Source: Deltaproteobacteria bacterium (GTDB taxonomy: Bacteria > Desulfobacterota > Binatia > UBA12015). Taken from it: 42,638 nt of DNA. The position numbers and the translations under genes are program-made. Location of the stretch: contig VGTK01000027.1 of assembly GCA_016874715.1 (NCBI GenBank), positions 1 to 42,638 of the forward strand, in the 5' to 3' direction. Numbering within the stretch: the first letter of the stretch is position 1; every line of letters starts with the position of its first letter. Below are positions 19,568 to 28,523 of the stretch, in pieces. The notes under the pieces are model-generated. The model ran no database searches. It was not told where the DNA came from and worked only from the letters and a program-made list of their open reading frames with translations.

Positions 19568-20025
19568 CGATCACCGACATCCTGACTGCGGACCGCGTCC
19601 TTCCGGATCTGGCGGCGACGACCAAGGACGACGTCCTCGCGGAGCTCGCGAGCCTGCTCGTCGGGCAGATTCCGCAGTCGACTCCCGACCGTCTGGTCGC
19701 GGTGCTGCGCGAGCGCGAGCGCCTGAACAGCACCGCGATCGGCGACGGCATCGCGATCCCGCACGGGCGCCTCCCGGGCACCAAGAGCGTGGTGGCGGGG
19801 TTCGCCCGCAGCCGCGGTGGCGTCGACTTCGACTCCGTCGATCGCCAGCCGACGCACCTGTTTTTCGTGCTCATCGCCCCGGACGATGCGGCCGCGATGC
19901 ACCTGAAGGCGCTGGCGCGCATCTCGCGACTGCTCAAGGACAAGGCCTTCCGGGAGCATCTGCTGGCGCTGCGGACGCCCCAGGAGCTCTATGATGCGAT
20001 CGTCGCCGAAGACGCGAAGTTCTGA
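19564..20025 (+). CDS. ptsN: Nitrogen-PTS EIIA protein (PtsN)
   Basis: 153 residues. This EIIA (fructose/mannitol type) domain carries the phosphorylated His67 in IGDGIAIPHGRLPG. The N-terminus begins MTITDIL as in PtsN. It is a regulatory phosphocarrier, not a sugar transporter: in other bacteria it modulates potassium transport, stress and nitrogen responses according to its phosphorylation. Start ATG overlaps the hpf stop. The order rpoN-hpf-ptsN is conserved widely in proteobacteria. Confidence 0.96.
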   Translation: MTITDILTADRVLPDLAATTKDDVLAELASLLVGQIPQSTPDRLVAVLRERERLNSTAIGDGIAIPHGRLPGTKSVVAGFARSRGGVDFDSVDRQPTHLFFVLIAPDDAAAMHLKALARISRLLKDKAFREHLLALRTPQELYDAIVAEDAKF

Positions 20026-20078
20026 CGTCCGGTCGCACTCGCCTCGGCCGGTGGCGGGCGACGGACCCGACCGCCCGT

Positions 20079-20094
20079 CGCGCGGCGCCGCGCG
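20079..20094. repeat. 16-bp palindrome upstream of hprK
   Basis: CGCGCGGCGCCGCGCG is a perfect palindrome in the 100-bp gap between ptsN and hprK. It may be a weak attenuator, a protein site, or chance in GC-rich DNA. Confidence 0.3.
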
Positions 20095-20125
20095 GAGCCC
20101 GCAGTGAGCGAGCCGAGCTGACCTC

Positions 20126-21070
20126 GTGGGCATCCAGGTTCGCGAGCTGGCTGCTCTTCGGGGCTCCCTGAAGCTGAAGCTGGTCGCCGGCGCCGGTGGC
20201 CTGGCGCGGGTGATCGAGGCGCCGCGGGTGCAGAAGCCGGCGCTCGCGCTCGCGGGCTACCTCGACCAGCTCCACCCCGGTCGGGTGCAGGTGCTGGGCA
20301 ACGCCGAGGTCGGCTACGTGGACGGCCTCTCGCCCGAGGACGCCCAGCCCGCCGTGGTGGCGGTCTGCAAGGCAGCGGTCGCCTGCTTCGTCGTGACCAA
20401 CGGCAACACGCCGCCGGACGTCCTGCGCCGCGCGTGCGCGCGCTTCCGTGTGCCGCTGTTCACCACCGAGCAGCGCACGGCCACCGCGATCCGCGGCATC
20501 GCGCGCTGGCTCGAGGAGCGCTTCGCACCCGAGACCCTGGTGCACGGCGTGCTCGTCGACGTGCTCGGCATGGGCGTGCTGTTGCTCGGCAAGAGCGGCG
20601 TCGGCAAGAGCGAGGCGGCGCTCGCGCTGCTCAACCGAGGCCACCGGCTGGTCGCCGACGATGTCGTCCGCATCCGCGAGGCACCGCCGGGCACGGTGAA
20701 GGGAAGGTGCGCCGAGGGGCTGCGCGACCACCTCGAGATCCGCGGCCTCGGGGTGCTCAACGTCGCCGACCTCTTCGGCACGCTGGCGACGCTCGACGAG
20801 GCGCCGGTCGACCTGGTGATCGAGCTCGTCGAGCAGCACGAGGACGTCGAGCTCGAGCGTCTCGGGCTCGAGGACAAGACCGCGACGCTGCTCGGCGTCG
20901 AGATCCCCTACCTGCAGGTGCAGCTGCGGGGCGGACGCGACGTGGCGACGATCATCGAGGTCGCGACGCGCAACCAGATCCTCAAGCGGCGCGGCATCCG
21001 CGGCGCACGCCGCTTCGTCGCGAACCTCGACCGGGGCCTGCGTCGCGCGGGCCAGCGAGGGGCACCGTGA
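20126..21070 (+). CDS. hprK: HPr kinase/phosphorylase
   Basis: 314 residues from GTG 20126. The N-terminal half is the MurF-like regulatory domain. The C-terminal catalytic half starts at LVHGVLVDVLG (H140), with Walker A GKSGVGKS at 155-162 and LVADDVVRIRE after it, and the signature EIRGLGVLNVADLFG. It phosphorylates HPr on Ser (S45 of the HPr encoded about 1.4 kb downstream) and reverses it by phosphorolysis. Its presence with HPr and EIIA proteins but no sugar permease suggests a purely regulatory PTS. It overlaps rapZ by 4 nt. Confidence 0.96.
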   Translation: MGIQVRELAALRGSLKLKLVAGAGGLARVIEAPRVQKPALALAGYLDQLHPGRVQVLGNAEVGYVDGLSPEDAQPAVVAVCKAAVACFVVTNGNTPPDVLRRACARFRVPLFTTEQRTATAIRGIARWLEERFAPETLVHGVLVDVLGMGVLLLGKSGVGKSEAALALLNRGHRLVADDVVRIREAPPGTVKGRCAEGLRDHLEIRGLGVLNVADLFGTLATLDEAPVDLVIELVEQHEDVELERLGLEDKTATLLGVEIPYLQVQLRGGRDVATIIEVATRNQILKRRGIRGARRFVANLDRGLRRAGQRGAP

Positions 21071-21948
21071 GCGATCGCGGCTCGCGCGCGCTCGACGTGG
21101 CCGTCATCACCGGACTCTCGGGGTCGGGCAAGACCACCGCGCTGCACGTCCTCGAGGACCTGGGCTACTACTGTATCGACAACCTGCCGGCGGCGCTCAT
21201 CCCGCGCTTCGTCGAGCTCTGCGAGGGCAGCGACGAGATCTCGCGCGTGGCGTTCGGCGTCGACTCGCGCTCGCGCGAGTTCCTCGACCAGGTGCCGCGC
21301 GCGCTCGACGAGGTGCGCTCGCGCGGTCACGCGGTCGACATGGTGTATCTCGAGGCGAACGACGGCACGCTGGTACGCCGCTTCAGCGAGACGCGGCGCC
21401 CGCACCCGATGGCCGAGGGCAGCGACGTCGCCGGCGCGATCGTCCGCGAGCGCCGTCTCCTCGAGACGCTGCGCGAGCACGCCACGCGCATCGTCGACAC
21501 GAGCGCCTTCACCTCGCAGCAGCTGCGCGGCGAGCTGCGCGCGATCTTCGCGCGCGACGCGAGCTCGGGTCCCGGAGCGCTGCAGGTCGCGGTGGTGTCG
21601 TTCGGCTTCAAGTACGGCTTACCGGCCGACGCCGACCTCGTGTTCGACGTCCGCTTCCTGCCGAACCCGTTCTACGTCGAGGACCTCCGTCCTCTCACAG
21701 GGCGAGACGATCGCGTCGCCGAATACGTGCTGCGCCATCCGGCGACGCAGGAGTTCCTCGACCTCATCGGGCGTTTCCTGGCCTTCGCGCTGCCGTGGTA
21801 CGAGCGGGAGGGGAAGAGCTATTTGACGCTCGCCCTCGGCTGCACCGGCGGCCGCCACCGCTCGGTGGTACTGGTGGAGCGCATCGGCAGAATGCTACAG
21901 GAGCGGGGTGTCGGGCATTCGATCCGTCATCGCGACGTCGATCGCTAG
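21067..21948 (+). CDS. rapZ: RNase adapter protein RapZ (YvcJ family)
   Basis: 293 residues, GTG start overlapping the hprK stop. Walker A GLSGSGKT at 16-23, followed by ALHVLEDLGYYCIDNLP, and a C-terminal domain with VSFGFKYGLPADADLVFDVRFLPNPFY and LALGCTGGRHRSVVLVE, the most conserved RapZ segment. In E. coli RapZ binds GlmZ/GlmY small RNAs and targets RNase E to control glucosamine 6-phosphate synthase, linking to cell-envelope precursor supply. In other lineages it binds nucleotides and metabolites. hprK-rapZ-EIIA-HPr adjacency is typical of non-enteric proteobacteria. Confidence 0.96.
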   Translation: MSDRGSRALDVAVITGLSGSGKTTALHVLEDLGYYCIDNLPAALIPRFVELCEGSDEISRVAFGVDSRSREFLDQVPRALDEVRSRGHAVDMVYLEANDGTLVRRFSETRRPHPMAEGSDVAGAIVRERRLLETLREHATRIVDTSAFTSQQLRGELRAIFARDASSGPGALQVAVVSFGFKYGLPADADLVFDVRFLPNPFYVEDLRPLTGRDDRVAEYVLRHPATQEFLDLIGRFLAFALPWYEREGKSYLTLALGCTGGRHRSVVLVERIGRMLQERGVGHSIRHRDVDR

Positions 21949-22013
21949 AAGGGGTGGCCGCTCTCGAGCCGGCGTCTGACCGCGCCGTTCGCGTGCGGGG
22001 AGTGAGGGAAGCC

Positions 22014-22436
22014 ATGGGTGCAGCCAGCAGAGGCGCCCCCGTCGGGGTGGTGGTGGTCGGGCACGGTCGGATCGCCGCGGAGATGGTCGACACGCTGCAG
22101 AGCGTGGTGGGCGACGTGGACGCCGTCGAAGGGGTCGCCTGCACGCCTGCCGAGGGTGCCGAGGTGATCCGCGGGCGCGTCAGCGACGCGGTCGAGCGGG
22201 TCGAGCGGGGAGCCGGAGTGATCGTCCTGACCGACATGCTCGGCGACACCGCCTCCAACGTCAGCCTGCACCTGGCGAGCGGCCGCCCGCGCCTGGAGGT
22301 CGTCGCGGGCGTGAACATGCCGATGCTCGTCAAGCTCACGACGTCGCGCTACGGCACCTCGGCGCACGAGCTGGCCGACTTCATCCGTCGCTACGGCCAG
22401 GACCACATCTTCTGGGCGACCGGCAGCACGCCCTGA
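22014..22436 (+). CDS. PTS EIIA component, mannose family
   Basis: 140 residues from ATG 22014, preceded by AGGGA. PVGVVVVGHGRIAAEMVDTL is the EIIA-Man strand and phospho-His site (H17). TDMLGDTASNVSL and VVAGVNMPMLVKL are the other family hallmarks. No EIIB, IIC or IID is nearby, so it is probably a regulatory phosphocarrier that takes phosphate from HPr rather than part of a sugar permease. It lies 65 nt after rapZ and 25 nt before ptsH. Confidence 0.92.
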   Translation: MGAASRGAPVGVVVVGHGRIAAEMVDTLQSVVGDVDAVEGVACTPAEGAEVIRGRVSDAVERVERGAGVIVLTDMLGDTASNVSLHLASGRPRLEVVAGVNMPMLVKLTTSRYGTSAHELADFIRRYGQDHIFWATGSTP

Positions 22437-22461
22437 CCCGGCAGGAGCGCGAAGGGACCTC

Positions 22462-22728
22462 GTGCGGCGCAGCTTCCAGATCGTCAACAAGCTCGGCCTC
22501 CACGCGCGCGCCGCGGCGCAGCTGGTGAGGCTCACCGAGCAGTTCTTGTCCGACGTCCGGATCGGCAAGGACGACCAGGTGGTGAACGGCAAGAGCATCA
22601 TGGGGCTCATGATGCTGGCGGCGAGCCGCGGGGCGTCGATCGACGTCGAGGCGACCGGCGACGACGCCGAGGCGACGCTCGAGGCGATCGGCGAGCTGAT
22701 CGCGAACCGTTTCAACGAGGCCGAGTAG
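22462..22728 (+). CDS. ptsH: Phosphocarrier protein HPr
   Basis: 88 residues from GTG. NKLGLHARAAAQL gives the phospho-His at H14, and VNGKSIMGLMML gives the regulatory Ser at S45, the HprK target. It relays phosphate from enzyme I to the EIIA proteins above. Enzyme I (ptsI), which often follows ptsH, is not present here: the next 700 bp hold no such gene and then the strand switches. Confidence 0.97.
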   Translation: MRRSFQIVNKLGLHARAAAQLVRLTEQFLSDVRIGKDDQVVNGKSIMGLMMLAASRGASIDVEATGDDAEATLEAIGELIANRFNEAE

Positions 22729-22821
22729 GCGCGCGTCCGTCGGGAGCTGCCCTTCGCCGCGGCCCCCGGGCGGCCCGATGCGGCTCGTCAAGTGCGGTAG
22801 ACGTGCCTCCGGAAGCGAACG

Positions 22822-22841
22822 AGCTCCCGAGAACGGGGGCT
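22822..22841 (+). terminator. Probable terminator after ptsH
   Basis: AGCTCCCG (22822-22829), loop AGAA, CGGGGGCT (22834-22841) form an 8-bp stem with one G-T pair, followed by TTGCCTTGG. The T tract is weak, but this is the best hairpin downstream of the long kds-lpt-pts block. Confidence 0.4.
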
Positions 22842-23004
22842 TGCCTTGGATTCTGCGAGTGACTACGCGGGTCCGAGCCGTCGATGCGCGGCGGCCATCC
22901 GGGAAACGTCCGATCCGACCGCAGGTGCCCGCCCGGGAGACCATCCGCAGCGCCGGCACCTCCGAGGGGGCGCGGATGCCAACGCATCCGGGATCCTGGG
23001 CAGG

Positions 23005-23349
23005 TTACCGCACGCCTCGTGCCGGAATCGTCCGCGCCGCGGCGGCAGCGATCGCCGGCGGCGCCGGCCAGTCATTCGGATGCCGCGTCGCCAACACCAG
23101 CTCCAGCAGGGAGCTGTTCGACGTGGCCATCACGATCCGCAGGTCGGACGGCTCGACCGCGGCGATGACTACCTGTCCGTCGCTGGCGCCCTTGACCGTG
23201 TGCGGCATCGCGTCCGCCATCACCCCCGGCCCTGGCCGGGTCTGGTGCGAGGTCACGGCGATCGGCAGCGAGCGGTCGATGCGGGTGACGCTGTCGAACG
23301 ACGTGACCGGCGCCAGCGCCGACGGATCCTGAGCGAGGCGACGTCGCAC
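23005..23349 (-). CDS. Possible small hypothetical protein
   Basis: 114 residues from a GTG at 23349. The composition is protein-like in the second half (DLRIVMATSNSSLLELVLATR and KGASDGQVVIAAVEPS) and the codon bias fits, but the plus strand has an almost equally good frame over the same DNA (22977-23332) because both share third positions. No family recognised, no ribosome site seen. It would lie 80 nt downstream of hemW on the same strand and could be an eroded gene. Confidence 0.3.
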   Translation of the reverse strand: MRRRLAQDPSALAPVTSFDSVTRIDRSLPIAVTSHQTRPGPGVMADAMPHTVKGASDGQVVIAAVEPSDLRIVMATSNSSLLELVLATRHPNDWPAPPAIAAAAARTIPARGVR

Positions 23350-23429
23350 GCTCGGCTGGTCGACGGCGGGCGATACCCGGGCGGCCTGCTCGGCTCCCCG
23401 ATCCCGATCCCGGCCCCAGGGCCTTCCGG

Positions 23430-24602
23430 CTACTGGAAGCTCGCGAACACCGAGTCCGCGACGAGCAGCCCCTGCGTCGTGAGGCGCAGGTGCGGCTCGC
23501 GCCACTCGACGAGGCCGTCGGCGAGCAGCTGCCCGACGTGCGGGAACGCGTCGCGGAGCGGCGTCCCGAAGCGCGCGGCGAAGCGGTCGAGGTCGACGCC
23601 GCGACGCTCGCGCAGGCCGAGCCAGCAGGCTTCTCCCATGGCCTGCGTGCGCGTCAGCTCCTCGCGTGACGCGACCGCGCAGCCGGTCGCGCGGATCGCC
23701 TCCATGTAGCGGTTCGGGTCGCGCAGCGTGTCCCATCGGGTGCCGTACGAGGTCGCGTCGTCGCTCGCGTCGCGCGGCACGAACGAGTGTGCGCCCGCGC
23801 CGAGTCCGAGGTACGGCGTGCCGCGCCAGTAGGCCTGGTTGTGGCGCGCCTCGCGCCCGTGCTGCGCGTAGTTGGAGATCTCGTACTGCGCGTAGCCGTG
23901 GTCGGCGAGGCGGTCGCGCACCAGGTGGAACATCGCCACCTCGAGCTCCTCGGGCGCGGGGTCGACGCGACCCTCCTGCAGCTCGCGGTACAGCGCCGTC
24001 CCCTTCTCGTAGGTGAGGTTGTAGGCCGAGACGTGCTCGGGCGCGATCTCGATCGCGCGCTCGAGGTCGGCGGCGCAGTCGTCGAGGCTCTCTCCCGGGA
24101 CGGCGTAGATGAGGTCGAGCGAGAGGTTACGCACGCCGGCCGCGCGCGCGGCGCCGAGGGCGCGCACGGAGTCCTCGACCGAGTGGCGGCGCCCGAGGGC
24201 GAGCAGCAGCTCCGGCCGGAACGACTGGATGCCGAACGACAGCCGGTTGACGCCCGCGGCGACGAATCCGGCGAGCCGCTCCTCGTCCACCGTGCCCGGG
24301 TTCGCCTCGAGCGTGATCTCGACGTCGTCCGCGAGCGTCAGCTCGCGGGCCGCGCGCTCGAGGAGCCGTGCGATGGTGCGCGGCGCGAACAGCGACGGCG
24401 TGCCGCCGCCGAAGAAGATGCTGGTCGCCGTGCCGCGCGGGAAGACGCCTTCTCGCGTCGCGTGCGCGAGCTCGGCGAGCAGCGCGTCCGCGTAGGCGTC
24501 CTCGGGCCACACGCGTGCCGCGTACGAGTTGAAGTCGCAGTACGGGCACTTCGCGAGGCAGTACGGAATGTGCACGTACAGCGCGACCGCTTGGCTGGTC
24601 AC
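23430..24602 (-). CDS. hemW: Radical SAM heme chaperone HemW
   Basis: 390 residues from a GTG at 24602. The radical SAM cluster motif is at C15, C19 and C22 in HIPYCLAKCPYCDFNSY, the HemW/HemN-like signature. FFGGGTPSLF, ITLEANPGTV and RLSFGIQSF follow as in the family, and the C-terminal HemN domain ends with LTTQGLLVADSVFASF. HemW binds heme and an iron-sulfur cluster and delivers heme to respiratory enzymes; older annotation as oxygen-independent coproporphyrinogen oxidase is not supported for this motif type. It is divergent from the ABC exporter, with about 108 bp between starts. Confidence 0.93.
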   Translation of the reverse strand: MTSQAVALYVHIPYCLAKCPYCDFNSYAARVWPEDAYADALLAELAHATREGVFPRGTATSIFFGGGTPSLFAPRTIARLLERAARELTLADDVEITLEANPGTVDEERLAGFVAAGVNRLSFGIQSFRPELLLALGRRHSVEDSVRALGAARAAGVRNLSLDLIYAVPGESLDDCAADLERAIEIAPEHVSAYNLTYEKGTALYRELQEGRVDPAPEELEVAMFHLVRDRLADHGYAQYEISNYAQHGREARHNQAYWRGTPYLGLGAGAHSFVPRDASDDATSYGTRWDTLRDPNRYMEAIRATGCAVASREELTRTQAMGEACWLGLRERRGVDLDRFAARFGTPLRDAFPHVGQLLADGLVEWREPHLRLTTQGLLVADSVFASFQ

Positions 24603-24710
24603 CCGGCGGACGCTACCGTCGTGCCGGTGGAGCCGCAACCGAGCGCGGCCGCGGGCGCGGCGGCAGAGGCAGCAGTAGGGGCAGGGGCAGAGGCATCCGC
24701 AGGGGAGGCC

Positions 24711-25616
24711 GTGATCGCGGCACGGGGCGTGACCAAGCGCTTCGGCGAACGCGAGGTGGTCTGCGGGATCGACTTCGCCGTCGCGCGCCGCGAGTGCGTC
24801 GGCTTCCTCGGTCCGAACGGCGCCGGCAAGACGACCACCATCCGCATGCTCACCTGCCAGTCGCCGCTCGGCGGCGGCGAGATCCGCGTCTTCGGGCTGC
24901 CGGTCGGGCCCCGCAACGAGCGCGCGATCAAGCGGCGTATCGGCGTGGTTCCCCAGGACGAGAACCTCGACCCGGACCTGAGCGTGCTCGTCAACCTGCT
25001 GGTCTACGCGAGCTACTTCGGCGTGCCGCGCGCCGAGGCGGCGCGTCGCGCGGACGAGCTGCTGCGGCTGTTCGCGCTGTCGGACCGGCAGGACGCGCGC
25101 ATCGACACGCTGTCGGGCGGCATGAAGCGCCGCCTCTCCATCGCGCGTGCGCTGATCAACCACCCGGATCTGGTCGTGCTCGACGAGCCGACGACGGGGC
25201 TCGATCCGCAGGCGCGGCACCTGGTGTGGGAGAAGCTCCGCGAGCTCGGGCGCCGCGGCACGACGATGCTGCTCACCACGCACTACATGGAGGAGGCGGC
25301 GCAGCTCTGCGACCGCGTCCTGATCGTCGACGCGGGGCGCGTGATCGCGGAGGGCACGCCGCGCGAGCTGGTGCGGCTGCACGCGGGGCGCGAGGTCTTC
25401 GAGGTGTTCCCGCCGTTCGACGAAGCGCTGCGCGAGCGCTGTGCGCCGCACGCGAGCCGCGTCGAGCAGACGCCCGACGCGCTGCGCTTCTACCTCGACG
25501 GCGACCTCGCCGCAGAGCCGCTCTTCGCGGCGCTCGCGGGCCGCGAGTTCCTGCACCGCGCGGCCAACCTCGAGGACGTGTTCCTGCGCCTGACCCGGAG
25601 GGACCTGCGTGATTGA
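24711..25616 (+). CDS. NodI/daunorubicin-type ABC transporter ATPase
   Basis: 301 residues from GTG 24711, which has AGGGG just ahead and leaves room for promoters divergent from hemW. An in-frame GTG at 24621 would add a 30-residue Ala/Gly-rich tail but sit only 18 bp from hemW. Motifs: Walker [10 protein letters not shown]-loop PQDENLDPDLSV, signature LSGGMKRRLSIARAL, Walker B LVVLDEPTTGLDP, H-loop TTHYMEEA. PQDENLDPDLSV and LINHPDLV with the next permease are the NodI pattern. The substrate is unknown; relatives export lipo-oligosaccharides, drugs or glycolipids. Confidence 0.9.
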   Translation: MIAARGVTKRFGEREVVCGIDFAVARRECVGFLGPNGAGKTTTIRMLTCQSPLGGGEIRVFGLPVGPRNERAIKRRIGVVPQDENLDPDLSVLVNLLVYASYFGVPRAEAARRADELLRLFALSDRQDARIDTLSGGMKRRLSIARALINHPDLVVLDEPTTGLDPQARHLVWEKLRELGRRGTTMLLTTHYMEEAAQLCDRVLIVDAGRVIAEGTPRELVRLHAGREVFEVFPPFDEALRERCAPHASRVEQTPDALRFYLDGDLAAEPLFAALAGREFLHRAANLEDVFLRLTRRDLRD

Positions 25617-26445
25617 CGCCTCGAGCGGCGGCGACTCCGCGCTGCTGCGCGACCCGTTCGGCCTCGGCGGTGCGACCGACGAGCGCATGCACCCGGCTTC
25701 GGTCCTGCGCGTCGTGCGGCGCAACTTCCTGTCGTGGAGGCGCTTCTATCGCGCGAGCCTGGTGAGCGCTCTCGGCGACCCGCTGCTGTTCCTGTTCGGC
25801 ATCGGCTGGGGCCTCGGGCGCTTCGTCGGCGAGATCGACGGCGTGCCGTACGCGCAGTTCGTCGCGTCGGGCATCGTCGCGTCGTCGGTGATGAACGTCG
25901 CGACCTTCGAGACCACGTTCTCGACCTTCGCGCGCATGCGCGAGCAGCGCACCTACGAGGCGATCCGCGCGACCCCGGTGTCGCTCACCGAGATCATGGC
26001 CGGCGACGTGCTCTGGGCGTGCTGCAAGTGCCTGCTCACCGCGACCGTGATGACGCTCGTGCTGTGGGTCGCGGGCCTGCTGCGAAGCCCGTGGGCAGCA
26101 CTCCTGCCGCTGGCGGGCTTCCTCGTCGGCGTGCCGTTCGGTGCGATCGGCATGTGCGTCACGTCGCGCGCGCAGTCGTGGGACTACTTCACGTACTACT
26201 TCACCTTCGGCGTCTCGCTGATGTTCTACTTCTCCGGCATCTTCTTCCCGCTCGCGAGCATGCCCGGTGCGCTGCAGGCGATCGCCTGGTGCCTGCCGCT
26301 CGCGCACGGCGTGGCGATCACCCGCGCGCTCGCGCTCGGCACGCTCGGGCCGATGCTGCTCGTCCACGCGGCGGTCCTGGCGCTCTACTGCGGCATCACG
26401 TTCCGCCTCGCCGCACGCTGGATGCACCGCCGCCTCGTCACCTGA
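25609..26445 (+). CDS. NodJ/ABC-2 type permease
   Basis: 278 residues from GTG 25609, overlapping the ATPase gene by 8 nt with GGAGGG upstream. About six membrane segments. The first cytoplasmic part VVRRNFLSWRRFYRASLVSALGDPLLFLFGIGWGLG, the segment FVASGIVASSVMNVATFETTF, and LMFYFSGIFFPL near residue 205 are typical of NodJ and related ABC-2 permeases. It pairs with the preceding ATPase to make a two-subunit exporter. There is no third gene, so no separate membrane-fusion protein. A tandem hairpin terminator follows. Confidence 0.92.
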   Translation: MIDASSGGDSALLRDPFGLGGATDERMHPASVLRVVRRNFLSWRRFYRASLVSALGDPLLFLFGIGWGLGRFVGEIDGVPYAQFVASGIVASSVMNVATFETTFSTFARMREQRTYEAIRATPVSLTEIMAGDVLWACCKCLLTATVMTLVLWVAGLLRSPWAALLPLAGFLVGVPFGAIGMCVTSRAQSWDYFTYYFTFGVSLMFYFSGIFFPLASMPGALQAIAWCLPLAHGVAITRALALGTLGPMLLVHAAVLALYCGITFRLAARWMHRRLVT

Positions 26446-26554
26446 ACCCTACACGCGCACCCGCCTCGCCGCCCGCCGGTCGGTCCCGCCCGGCACCGGC
26501 CCCTCTGCGAAGGCGCAGCCGAGCGGCCGACCGAAGGGGGCGCGGGGAGTGGGG

Positions 26555-26600
26555 CCCCGCGCGGCTGTGCCGCGTGGGGCGAGGGGGCGCGTGCCCCCTC
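26555..26600. terminator. Tandem bidirectional hairpins between convergent genes
   Basis: Two hairpins back to back: an 11-bp stem (26555-26565 with 26569-26579, loop TGT, one G-T pair) and a perfect 8-bp stem GAGGGGGC-GCGT-GCCCCCTC (26581-26600). They lie between the ABC permease and lexA stops and could end transcripts from both sides. Confidence 0.65.
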
Positions 26601-26601
26601 G

Positions 26602-27228
26602 TTAGAACGAATACCGCCGCAGCAGCGCGACCACGACGCCGCGCACCTCGACGTCCTGCTCGCCGCAGATCATCGGCGCGATGGTCTCGTTCGCCGGCTG
26701 CAGGCGGATGCGACCGCCGCGCTCGCGGTAGAAGCGCTTGATCGTCGCGCCGCCGTTGATCACCGCGACCACGGTCTCGCCGCTGTCGGCGACCGAGCGG
26801 CTCTCGACCACGACCATGTCGCCGTCCAGGATGCCGTCGTCGCGCATCGAGTCGCCGCTGACCTTGAGCACGAAGCTGTCGGGCTTGCGGACCAGCTCCT
26901 CGGGGACCGAGACCTTCTCGTCGAGCACGGCCTCGATCGGGCGTCCGGCGGCGGCGATGCCGAGCAGCGGCAGTTCGATCGCCTCGGCGCGCTGGCGCTG
27001 CGGCACGACCTCGAGCGCGCGGCTCATCCCCGAGCGACGACGGATGAAGCCCTTGTCCTCGAGGTTCGTGAGGTGCTTGTGCACCGTGGCGAGCGACGTC
27101 AGGCCGAAGTGCCGCCCGGTCTCGTCGAGCGTGGGCGCGAAACCGTAGCGCCGGATGTAGCCCTCGAGGTAGTCGAGCAGCTCCTTCTGGCGCTTGGTGA
27201 GCGTGACGATCTCGGATCCGCGCTCCAC
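26602..27228 (-). CDS. lexA: SOS repressor LexA
   Basis: 208 residues from a GTG at 27228, the only good start just ahead of LTKRQKELLDYLEGYI, where LexA begins. The winged HTH covers residues about 10-70 (PTLDETGRHFGLTSLATVHKHLTNLEDKGFI). Self-cleavage site A94-G95, catalytic S127 in GDSM and K164 in GATIKRF. It represses DNA-damage genes and cleaves itself when RecA filaments form. No ribosome-binding site precedes the start; a promoter ends only about 11 nt upstream. No consensus SOS box could be picked by eye. Confidence 0.95.
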   Translation of the reverse strand: MERGSEIVTLTKRQKELLDYLEGYIRRYGFAPTLDETGRHFGLTSLATVHKHLTNLEDKGFIRRRSGMSRALEVVPQRQRAEAIELPLLGIAAAGRPIEAVLDEKVSVPEELVRKPDSFVLKVSGDSMRDDGILDGDMVVVESRSVADSGETVVAVINGGATIKRFYRERGGRIRLQPANETIAPMICGEQDVEVRGVVVALLRRYSF

Positions 27229-27238
27229 GGCGACGCGA

Positions 27239-27267
27239 AGAATAGGCGAAACCCGGCGGGACTGCAA
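27239..27267 (-). promoter_or_regulatory. Candidate lexA promoter (leaderless)
   Basis: On the minus strand TTGCAG (27267-27262), a 17-bp spacer and TATTCT (27244-27239). Transcription would begin about 27232, only some 4 nt before the lexA GTG. Confidence 0.4.
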
Positions 27268-27298
27268 GGCGCCTGGCCGCGTCCGCGCGAAAAAAAAT

Positions 27299-28348
<1,050 letters not shown>

Positions 28349-28463
28349 CGTTCTCGCGCGAGTCTAGCCACACCCGCCGGACGCGGCCAGCACGGGCGCT
28401 TCGCCATCTGTGATTGACGTCGGCACGGCCCGCAGCGGGGCTTCGCGGAGCCTCCCGCGGGGG

Positions 28464-28493
28464 TTGACAGCTGCGGGTGCCACTGACTACCAA
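28464..28493 (+). promoter_or_regulatory. Candidate promoter of the M23 peptidase gene
   Basis: A perfect TTGACA (28464-28469), an 18-bp spacer and TACCAA (28488-28493) lie 30 nt ahead of the proposed start, between divergent mltG and the peptidase gene. The -10 match is weak. Confidence 0.45.
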
Positions 28494-28523
28494 AGGGGGT
28501 ACTTCTGAGGGGAGGACAACCCG

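Larger units (their letters stand above)
22729..23429. other. 700-bp interval between ptsH and hemW without a recognised gene
   Basis: Apart from the candidate terminator and the doubtful minus-strand frame at 23005-23349, I see no gene. Overlapping frames on both strands share third codon positions, so base bias cannot decide between them. No tRNA or known structured RNA was recognised. Confidence 0.4.
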
